A stretch of DNA of 64,000 nt from the NCBI GenBank assembly GCA_028554795.2, contig CM068827.1, positions 138,824,493-138,888,492 of the forward strand, written 5' to 3'. The DNA comes from Sinohyriopsis cumingii (taxonomy: Eukaryota; Mollusca; Bivalvia; Unionida; Unionidae). Positions 63,201 through 64,000 of this stretch are shown in pieces (positions within the stretch are counted from its first letter, which is position 1; each line of letters opens with the position of its first letter). The notes under the pieces are model-generated. The model did not search any database. It saw only the letters and a program-made list of their open reading frames with translations, and was not told where the DNA came from. The translations under genes and the position numbers were made by a program.

Positions 63201-64000
63201 TGAGACCTGTCCCTTCCCCAAACCCACATCCAAAACTATTCACTCTACTTCTTACACCAATCAGCCATCTACAAGTAATTATCTTCTATTTTAAGTCTGA
63301 TGCTTCTATTCAACACAGTAATAAAAGTACATACTGGTAGGTATAAGAATCTATATTTTACCTCTCTTTCCAATCCTAGAAATTTTACAATATTTTTGTG
63401 ACTCAGTAAAGATAAAGATTCCACTTCTCGCTTCCTGGCAACATCTAAATGTCTTGATGCCGAATCATGAAACACTTTTACAGCCACTATATCACCAGAG
63501 ATCTATTAAATAAAAGATTAAGTGATACTCAGATTAACAGATTTGGTTCATAATCGATTAATGAACAAAAACATATTTGCCGACACCATAGAGATATTCA
63601 AGAAAAGTTGAACTCGCTTATTTTAGCAAATGATTTCCATTTTCATGCTATATTGCTAGGTACTTATAAGATTTTCATGATAAATGCTATTAACCGATTC
63701 CATAGCCAGTTGCTAGATTTTAAGGTAATAAACTGGGTAAACCAGCTAATGTATGAAAACAAAATTTCAACCACCTCTACAAACTTTTTAACATGTGTAT
63801 TTTTAACTGAAAAGAGTCATTTTTATATCTAAAACCTATTCTGCATTATGCATGTTACTGCACACACAGAACAATGCCACATAAAACAATCACTTATTAA
63901 CATTTTAACTGCAACCACTTGCCTTGTGCCTTCCATAATACACTAATGCAGTTGCTCCTTTACCGAGGATATCAGCAGTGTTCCAAATGAATGACTCTGA
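188..64000 (-). CDS. TBK1: TBK1/IKK-epsilon-like serine/threonine kinase, 15 exons, both ends off window
   Basis: This IKK-related kinase phosphorylates IRF-type factors and autophagy adaptors downstream of nucleic-acid sensors (known of the family). Joined exons: 63923-64000, 63362-63502, 62339-62468, 60622-60712, 59140-59230, 58578-58735, 48988-49098, 45864-46043, 39753-39958, 30439-30589, 21916-22156, 17590-17705, 15729-15845, 5909-6010, 188-284. They total 2010 nt, 670 codons, with every splice phase matching. Seen: glycine loop GKGATA, VAVK lysine (residue 35 of the window product), HRDIKPGN (catalytic Asp 132), DFG (154-156), activation-loop SIYGTEEYL (Ser 169, equivalent of human Ser172), then a ubiquitin-like domain and helical scaffold/coiled-coil region. 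The offset to human TBK1 is three residues, so the start codon should lie just beyond the right edge. About 100 C-terminal residues are missing. Vertebrates have TBK1 and IKBKE paralogues; this could be their single common orthologue. Confidence 0.95.
285..1584. other. Intron sequence, nothing recognised
   Basis: AT-rich part of the intron between exons 14 and 15. No exon, repeat or element was recognised on either strand. Confidence 0.6.
1585..1729. repeat. Tandem repeat, 49-bp unit, 3 copies
   Basis: The unit starts ACAAATACTCTRTGGGTAAC and recurs at 1586, 1635 and 1684 with few differences. Confidence 0.9.
1727..2062 (+). repeat. Dispersed repeat family R1, copy 1
   Basis: Shares ordered blocks with 20650-21110: an AAGTTCAGT start, TTTTGTTTTnTnTC, a CTCACTGA-TnCATAA block, a purine-rich GA tract, GCAATATC, TTTCTCnCACTGATATATTT and an AAT-rich end. 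The class is unknown and no coding potential was seen. Confidence 0.7.
2247..2405 (-). mobile_element. SINE family A, 5'-truncated copy with 16-bp target-site duplication
   Basis: Insert 2263-2389 (127 bp) begins on + with (TTG)n GTGGGGTTTAAC, the tail in reverse, and matches the 3' half of the full copy at 10438-10683. It is flanked by a perfect duplication CATGTTTGTAATTTTA at 2247-2262 and 2390-2405. Confidence 0.88.
2618..2641. repeat. (GA)n microsatellite
   Basis: Twelve uninterrupted GA dinucleotides. Confidence 0.95.
2642..4409. other. Intron sequence, nothing supported
   Basis: Splice-like fragments at 3123-3162 and 3551-3680 were examined and not accepted as exons. No repeat was recognised. 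Confidence 0.5.
4411..4556. repeat. Tandem repeat, 28-bp unit, 5 copies
   Basis: The unit AACATAAATACAAGTCCCTC plus ACTATAAG is repeated five times; the first unit is one base longer. Confidence 0.93.
4944..5560. repeat. Degenerate minisatellite, ~36-bp unit, ~17 copies
   Basis: The unit is of the form GTGTGGAACCACTGTATTAA then TGAAACAGCTTTATA. Copies differ at several sites and period slips of 2-4 bp occur. Local pairs (5200-5330) are more alike, suggesting recent unit duplication. Confidence 0.92.
5909..6010 (-). CDS. TBK1: TBK1-like exon 14: scaffold helix
   Basis: Encodes [20 protein letters not shown] then CYREGMKNI, matching [20 protein letters not shown] of TBK1. It ends TG in phase 2, which with the G of the next exon restores the conserved tryptophan of the SEEW motif. 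Acceptor CTCATTAAAG, donor GTAAGT. Confidence 0.9.
6598..6745. repeat. Dispersed repeat family R2, copy 1
   Basis: Shares TTTGTTCTACT, GCAGATCTGGATCTGTGCAG and AAGTATATATGGTA, in that order, with 40095-40270. The type is unknown. Confidence 0.7.
6817..7006 (-). mobile_element. SINE family A, 5'-truncated copy with 13-bp target-site duplication
   Basis: Insert 6830-6993 is in reverse orientation with (TTG)n at its + start, flanked by CTTTTCTGGAGAT at 6817-6829 and 6994-7006. It is about 40 bp longer at the 5' side than the copy at 2263-2389. Confidence 0.88.
10370..10850. repeat. Degenerate ~43-bp tandem repeat inside D1, split by a SINE
   Basis: Units of the form GGATTGCATATCTTGCCAGA plus TGGACAGTCTGTATTTGCCT recur on both sides of the SINE at 10438-10683. 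Confidence 0.75.
10428..10693 (+). mobile_element. SINE family A, full-length copy with tRNA-like head
   Basis: Insert 10438-10683 has a pol III A box TGGCCAAGTGG (10450-10460) and B box GGTTCGAGTC (10510-10519). The roughly 50-bp spacing points to a tRNA-Leu/Ser-type head. A body follows with TGGGTCGGTGGTTCTTCC, GGTTCTTCCTCCACC and GCTGAAAAATGGCTTTAAAC, then a (CAA)n tail. Flanks ATCTTGCCAG (10428-10437 and 10684-10693) look like a target-site duplication, but the host is itself a tandem repeat containing that word. Confidence 0.88.
12366..12755 (-). mobile_element. SINE family B, near full-length copy with 40-bp flanking duplication
   Basis: The insert 12406-12715 reads on the minus strand: A box TGGTTAGAGTG (12698-12708), B box GGTTCGATCCC (12662-12672), a roughly 200-bp body, and a tail of (CA)n (the TG run at about 12406-12419 on +). 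The flanks 12366-12405 and 12716-12755 match at 37 of 40 positions. Confidence 0.87.
12756..15728. other. Intron sequence with one 52-bp duplication
   Basis: A tandem pair of about 52 bp lies at 14900-15000 (CATTTAGAAACGCC, CTAATTCTCC, AAGTCTGGGG twice). A minus-strand coiled-coil-like frame at 13708-13900 and a short one near 15300 do not fit the splice chain. Nothing else was recognised. Confidence 0.55.
15729..15845 (-). CDS. TBK1: TBK1-like exon 13: scaffold helix
   Basis: Encodes [20 protein letters not shown] and [16 protein letters not shown]. Aligns with [20 protein letters not shown] and NEEQIHKFD of TBK1. Acceptor TTTTTACTTCAG, donor GTAAGT, ends in phase 2. Confidence 0.88.
15846..17589. 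other. Intron between exons 12 and 13
   Basis: A 25-bp tandem pair (GGGTAGACAAARGATCCACT) lies at 16312-16362. The stretch 16130-16215 resembles the end of a generic dispersed repeat. Nothing else was seen. Confidence 0.55.
17590..17705 (-). CDS. TBK1: TBK1-like exon 12: scaffold/coiled-coil
   Basis: Encodes [20 protein letters not shown] then [18 protein letters not shown], a helix followed by a polar linker, like IHTKLLRLSSSQG of human TBK1. Acceptor CATTTTACAG, donor GTAATG, ends in phase 2. Confidence 0.85.
18140..19060 (+). mobile_element. Non-LTR retrotransposon relic (reverse transcriptase palm and C-terminus)
   Basis: The + strand encodes [11 protein letters not shown] (a decayed NGVRQGGVLSP motif) at about 18255-18300. 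[20 protein letters not shown] follows, with the FADD active site at 18402-18413, then [16 protein letters not shown]. After further stops, [19 protein letters not shown] (18785-18840) and [16 protein letters not shown] text resume. This is typical of CR1/Jockey-type elements. An internal repeat of GTATTATGTGYGMTGGGGAA occurs at 18155-18245, and the C-terminal part is interrupted by a SINE at 18855-18950. Confidence 0.82.
18843..18962 (-). mobile_element. SINE family B, truncated copy with 12-bp target-site duplication
   Basis: Insert 18855-18950 starts with (TG)n and GATTTGGATTTT and ends ATAGTGATGT, matching the tail half of the 12406-12715 copy. Perfect AAGAATATCTAG flanks at 18843-18854 and 18951-18962. 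Confidence 0.92.
19061..20649. other. Intron sequence, nothing recognised
   Basis: AT-rich, with no repeat, element or exon signal identified. Confidence 0.6.
20650..21110 (+). repeat. Dispersed repeat family R1, copy 2, with (AG)n and poly-G
   Basis: Collinear with 1727-2062 but longer. The purine tract has expanded to (AG)n followed by about ten G at 20850-20887. Confidence 0.7.
21180..21345. repeat. Decayed SINE core
   Basis: TAAATGCCTTGCTACAAGGA followed by AAACAACA resembles the AAGTGCCTTGCCCAAGGACA core of the SINE at 51495-51690. No pol III head could be read. Confidence 0.4.
21916..22156 (-). CDS. TBK1: TBK1-like exon 11: scaffold-dimerisation helices
   Basis: The longest exon, residues 447-526. 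It encodes long amphipathic helices ([39 protein letters not shown]), consistent with the scaffold domain that mediates dimerisation. Acceptor TTTTTCCACAG, donor GTATTT, ends in phase 0. Weak sequence match, but the phase and helix pattern fit. Confidence 0.87.
27822..27885 (-). mobile_element. SINE family B, tail fragment
   Basis: (TG)n then GATTTGGAATTTTAACATAG and CTTTAACAATTTT match the tail end of the copy at 12406. No target-site duplication was found. Confidence 0.65.
27880..27931. mobile_element. Solo right end of the TTAA-flanked MITE family
   Basis: CCTGCCACATAAACTCGGCA then CCAGGGGTTAATGAGTTAA matches the right end of the element at 28067-28664. Confidence 0.7.
28063..28668. mobile_element. 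TTAA-flanked MITE with inverted termini (piggyBac-like size and target)
   Basis: Between TTAA at 28063-28066 and TTAA at 28665-28668 lies a 598-bp element with termini CTCATTAACCCCTGG and CCAGGGGTTAATGAG, perfect inverted repeats. No transposase was seen. The piggyBac assignment rests only on the TTAA target. Confidence 0.75.
28843..29607. repeat. 59-bp minisatellite, ~13 copies, with 118-bp alternation
   Basis: The unit includes GGTGGTGTGCTGTAGCCAGT, CCAAGATGACAGATTCCACT and GCCACTGGAGGAA. TTTGGTGGTG recurs every 59 bp. From the fourth copy on, GGAATTG and GGAACTG variants alternate strictly, so the amplified unit is a 118-bp dimer. No unit has a stop in any reverse frame, which creates long overlapping open frames on the minus strand that are not genes. 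Confidence 0.97.
30439..30589 (-). CDS. TBK1: TBK1-like exon 10: start of scaffold-dimerisation domain
   Basis: Encodes [20 protein letters not shown] followed by [19 protein letters not shown]. It aligns with [20 protein letters not shown] of human TBK1, the first scaffold helix. Acceptor TTTCTTTCAG, donor GTTCTC, ends in phase 2. Confidence 0.9.
30590..32940. other. Right part of the intron between exons 9 and 10
   Basis: Contains a small duplication at 30672-30745 (CATAATATTTGTATTGTGAT twice) and the foldback at 31437-31590. Otherwise nothing was recognised. Confidence 0.6.
31437..31590. mobile_element. Foldback (hairpin) element
   Basis: Arms 31437-31479 and 31546-31590 are inverted copies (GGTAATGAATTAATATTGAA against TTCAATATTAAATTATTACC) with about 90% match, separated by about 66 nt. 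No target-site duplication is clear. Confidence 0.8.
33329..34747 (-). mobile_element. 1.4-kb DNA transposon nested in D2
   Basis: Element 33335-34741 has termini CAGACATAATTTT and (reversed) CAGACATGATTTT and is flanked by AATAAT at 33329-33334 and 34742-34747. D2 text resumes on both sides where D3 is continuous, which independently confirms the insertion. A GC-rich patch lies at 33375-33475. The minus strand at 34020-34420 has fragments such as RGLAFCDLC and [20 protein letters not shown], possibly a decayed zinc-finger or transposase-associated protein. Class undecided. Confidence 0.68.
33655..33819 (-). mobile_element. 135-bp SINE-like insert with (CAAT)n end, nested in the 1.4-kb transposon
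   Basis: Insert 33670-33804 begins (CAAT)n then CCTCTCTGCACCATCTGGTG. Flanks GTTCACACTGTAATT (33655-33669) and GTTCACATTGTAATT (33805-33819) match at 14 of 15 positions. Confidence 0.85.
38972..39138 (-). other. Possible alternative terminal exon of the TBK1-like gene
   Basis: An open stretch behind a possible acceptor (AAAACAG at 39139) joins in frame to exon 9 (phase 1). It encodes [20 protein letters not shown], then a helix-like segment, before a TAG stop. If used it would give a kinase ending just after the ubiquitin-like domain, without the scaffold helices. No homology to known TBK1 and no polyadenylation signal was seen, so it may be chance. Confidence 0.2.
39753..39958 (-). CDS. TBK1: TBK1-like exon 9: ubiquitin-like domain
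   Basis: Encodes residues 328-395, from [20 protein letters not shown] to [20 protein letters not shown]. Position and pattern fit the ubiquitin-like domain (NQELIYEG and NPIFVVS in human). This domain is needed for kinase activity and substrate presentation in the family. Acceptor ACATTTCAG, donor GTAAGT, ends in phase 1. Divergence is much higher than in the kinase exons. Confidence 0.88.
40095..40270. repeat. Dispersed repeat family R2, copy 2
   Basis: Shares TTTGTTCTACT, GCAGATCTGGATCTGTGCAG and AAGTATATATGGTA with 6598-6745, in the same order. Confidence 0.7.
41235..45065 (-). mobile_element. DIRS-like retroelement relic D3
   Basis: The shortest and clearest copy. Left end 41262-41430 (GACAAAGGGCAATAACTCTT, GCCCATTACCTCCACTTGCC) is inverted at 44890-45050 (GTAATGAGCAAGAGTTATTA). 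Minus-strand remnants include a reverse transcriptase at 43311-43560 ([22 protein letters not shown]), an active-site relic YIDI near 43205, RNase H to about 42900, and a recombinase tail at 41900-42035 ([18 protein letters not shown]). All frames are broken. Confidence 0.68.
45120..45720. repeat. Degenerate ~130-bp modular repeat with TGACCTT cores
   Basis: About four modules share a gradient of CTTGACCTTTGA, then AATCAATAGGTG and TCTTYCT, then TCTCAAATGCAAGC(C/A)AT. Module starts are near 45160, 45280, 45425 and 45550. The tail has an ATGTATGGACAGATGGATG end. Confidence 0.65.
45864..46043 (-). CDS. TBK1: TBK1-like exon 8: end of kinase domain and start of ubiquitin-like domain
   Basis: Encodes [17 protein letters not shown] and [17 protein letters not shown], which align with the last kinase helices (LQVLLTPVLANILE, WGFDQFFAETSDIL). 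It then enters the ubiquitin-like domain ([18 protein letters not shown]). Acceptor CTCCTTTTAG, donor GTATGT, ends in phase 2. Confidence 0.93.
46044..46850. other. Intron sequence, nothing recognised
   Basis: Between exon 8 and the Penelope-like relic. AT-rich with no element seen. Confidence 0.6.
46882..48885 (+). mobile_element. Penelope-like retroelement relic with GIY-YIG endonuclease remnant
   Basis: The + strand, with frameshifts and stops, reads [20 protein letters not shown] (a decayed KPADKGGAVVVM block), [20 protein letters not shown], then [13 protein letters not shown] (RT motif A, about 47385-47425). FLDDIFMI follows, with the LDD active site at about 47688-47696 and the next codon TGA in place of Trp. 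Later come [19 protein letters not shown] (48250-48290) and [27 protein letters not shown] (48460-48555), the GIY-YIG part. It is antisense to the host gene and ends about 100 bp from exon 7. Confidence 0.87.
48526..48700 (+). repeat. 88-bp tandem duplication in the endonuclease part of the Penelope relic
   Basis: Copy starts at 48526 and 48614 (ACCAGTTTCTAAGAGAATGA) and the two copies are nearly identical, so the duplication is much younger than the decay of the element. Confidence 0.92.
48988..49098 (-). CDS. TBK1: TBK1-like exon 7: kinase C-lobe
   Basis: Encodes [20 protein letters not shown] and [10 protein letters not shown], matching the IITGKPSGAISGVQ and IDWSGDMP block of TBK1. It lies 9.5 kb from exon 6 and about 100 bp downstream (on +) of a Penelope-like relic. 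Acceptor CTTACCTTACAG, donor GTATGT, ends in phase 2. Confidence 0.93.
49099..50700. other. Intron sequence, nothing recognised
   Basis: Left part of the large intron between exons 6 and 7. No element or exon signal identified. Confidence 0.55.
50830..52190. repeat. Degenerate ~145-bp modular repeat with AAGATGGCC cores, about 8 modules
   Basis: Each module reads roughly ATTTTCAAGATGGCCRCCAT, GGTGGCCATATTGGA, TGTCAGATTGGCACCATT, then AGGACCAACTAG and CTCCTGGTGAAAAC. Modules are highly diverged; one is split by a SINE at 51495-51690. Confidence 0.75.
51486..51698 (-). mobile_element. tRNA-headed SINE with conserved core, 8-bp target-site duplication
   Basis: Insert 51495-51690. On the minus strand the A box is TGGCTCAGTGG (51668-51678) and the B-box-like word GGTTGAAATCC (51624-51634). 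The core word AAGTGCCTTGCCCAAGGACA on + is one seen in many invertebrate SINEs. TAGCCATC flanks on both sides (51486-51493, 51691-51698). Confidence 0.83.
52270..55620 (-). mobile_element. DIRS-like retroelement relic D4, rearranged
   Basis: The left end (52290-52560) matches the D2/D3 terminal and subterminal text (TTACCCAATCATATTAATAT, GGGAGGGATTTTTAATTAAA, GGGTAAGTATTTTCAGAGAA). Sequence related to the gag-like part of D1, D2 and D5 appears at 54880-55620. The middle (53130-54350) does not match the other copies and the right inverted end was not found, so the copy is deleted or rearranged. Confidence 0.5.
55621..56270. other. Intron sequence, nothing recognised
   Basis: Between D4 and the B repeat unit. 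No element or exon signal identified. Confidence 0.55.
56271..58170. repeat. Tandem of a ~440-bp A-B unit, split by a hAT-like insert
   Basis: Block B occurs at 56271-56558 and 57745-58022 (AAACTGGTTAC, GGAACAAGAGAG, GTTTTGA). Block A occurs at 57579-57744 and 58023-58170 (GAAGARCCCAATCTAACAGT, GATAAGCCCACTGT). The order B-[insert]-A-B-A gives a period near 440 bp once the insert is removed. Confidence 0.8.
56551..57586. mobile_element. hAT-like nonautonomous DNA transposon, ~1.02 kb
   Basis: Element 56559-57578 starts TAAAGGTGTCAATGGGTACC and ends, in reverse, TAGAGATGTCAA. Both ends carry GGTACCCG words. Flanks TTACAAAC (56551-56558) and TTACAGAC (57579-57586) match at 7 of 8, the duplication size of hAT elements. 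No transposase was seen. Confidence 0.8.
58310..58492 (-). mobile_element. tRNA-Thr-like-headed SINE near exon 6
   Basis: On the minus strand the A box is TAGCTTAGTTGG (58465-58476) and the anticodon-like arm is GCAGACTTGTAATCCAG (TGT, threonine type). The B box is degenerate (GGTTAGTTACC). The body carries GGGTTCAATGACTTTCCCAA, related to the core at 51540. It ends 86 bp from the exon 6 donor. Confidence 0.75.
58578..58735 (-). CDS. TBK1: TBK1-like exon 6: kinase C-lobe
   Basis: Encodes [10 protein letters not shown], then a stretch with [18 protein letters not shown] and LPFQPYGG (alpha-F helix and following loop). It ends in phase 2. Two donors fit: GTATCA after position 58578, which gives a gap-free match to the family, and GTTATT after 58572, which would add two residues (Tyr-Gln). 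The first is preferred. Confidence 0.93.
59140..59230 (-). CDS. TBK1: TBK1-like exon 5: DFG motif and activation loop
   Basis: Encodes [12 protein letters not shown] followed by [12 protein letters not shown]. The DFG aspartate is residue 154. The serine in SIYGTEEYL (169) aligns with the activating Ser172 of human TBK1, so the enzyme should be activated by trans-autophosphorylation. Acceptor CTTCTACAG, donor GTAAGT, ends in phase 0. Confidence 0.96.
59231..60621. other. Intron between exons 4 and 5, nothing recognised
   Basis: No repeat or element was identified in this 1.4-kb intron. Confidence 0.55.
60622..60712 (-). CDS. TBK1: TBK1-like exon 4: HRD catalytic loop
   Basis: Encodes residues 117 (split) to 147 (split). 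[20 protein letters not shown] contains the catalytic aspartate and the asparagine that binds metal. Acceptor TTTTCCAG, donor GTTAGT, ends in phase 2. Confidence 0.95.
60960..61330. repeat. Dispersed repeat fragment
   Basis: Text such as AAATTTCATTTGTCTATCTC, TGCAAAATTTCATGACTCTG and a GGAGGACATATGTATGGACA/GGTGGAGGCACAATAA end has the style of generic molluscan dispersed repeats and resembles the ends of the 45-kb and 52-kb modules. Class unknown. Confidence 0.4.
61958..62118. repeat. AT-rich tandem repeat, 31-bp unit, ~5 copies
   Basis: The unit is ATTACAGAATTAATTATTAT plus TACTATTTTAT. It lies in the intron between exons 3 and 4. Confidence 0.9.
62339..62468 (-). CDS. TBK1: TBK1-like exon 3: kinase hinge region
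   Basis: Encodes residues 74-116 plus one base. [17 protein letters not shown] is the hinge region and is nearly identical to vertebrate TBK1 (EFCPCGSLYTVLEEP). It continues [15 protein letters not shown]. Acceptor TTCTTCAG, donor GTATGT, ends in phase 1. Confidence 0.94.
62469..63361. other. Intron between exons 2 and 3, nothing recognised
   Basis: No repeat, element or extra exon seen. Confidence 0.55.
63362..63502 (-). CDS. TBK1: TBK1-like exon 2: catalytic lysine and alpha-C helix
   Basis: Encodes residues 27-73, from [11 protein letters not shown] to LGLERE. VAVK carries the ATP-anchoring lysine. [20 protein letters not shown] matches the alpha-C helix and beta4 of the family. The acceptor is TTTAATAG and the donor GTAAAA; both boundaries are phase 0. 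Confidence 0.93.
63923..64000 (-). CDS. TBK1: TBK1-like exon 1 (5' partial): ATP-binding glycine loop
   Basis: Encodes residues 1-26 of the visible product, including [18 protein letters not shown], which aligns with the first beta strands and glycine-rich loop of TBK1. It ends in phase 0 with AAG followed by GCAAGT, a GC donor instead of GT. The next exon continues in frame and matches the family, so the GC-AG intron is credible. The initiator codon is not in the window. Confidence 0.9.

Overview
The window is eukaryotic (AT-rich, spliced genes, heavily populated by transposable elements). It lies almost entirely inside one large minus-strand gene encoding a TBK1/IKK-epsilon-type kinase, the IKK-related kinase of innate immune and autophagy signalling. 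Fifteen coding exons were assembled by hand from 64000 down to 188. Their splice phases all agree, giving 670 codons. The 5' exon runs off the right edge, probably only a few codons short of the start, and the 3' end lies beyond the left edge. The divergence of the kinase, together with DIRS-like retroelements, a Penelope-like element, several tRNA-headed SINE families and modular intronic repeats, suggests a lophotrochozoan, most likely a mollusc. The species cannot be named from this.

Layout from the 5' end of the gene (right) to the 3' end (left): kinase-domain exons at 64000-58578 and 49098-45864, ubiquitin-like domain at 46043-39753, scaffold-dimerisation and coiled-coil exons at 30589-188. 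The first five introns are short (0.4-1.6 kb). The later ones reach 9-10 kb and hold almost all of the mobile DNA.

The introns contain at least five degenerate DIRS-like (tyrosine-recombinase) retroelements, all in the orientation of the host gene: about 7.26-12.15, 23.4-30.0, 32.9-38.5, 41.2-45.1 and 52.3-55.6 kb. They also contain a Penelope-like element (46.9-48.9 kb), a non-LTR reverse transcriptase relic (18.1-19.1 kb), a hAT-like element (56.56-57.58 kb), a TTAA-flanked MITE (28.07-28.66 kb), a 1.4-kb terminal-inverted-repeat transposon nested inside a DIRS copy, several tRNA-derived SINEs with readable target-site duplications, a foldback element, and minisatellites. The most striking tandem array is a 59-bp minisatellite of about 13 copies at 28.84-29.61 kb, open in all three reverse frames.

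No second complete host gene, rRNA, functional tRNA or CRISPR array was seen. The long open frames at 28.8-29.8 kb are an artefact of the minisatellite. The 5' promoter and the 3' untranslated region of the kinase gene are outside the window.
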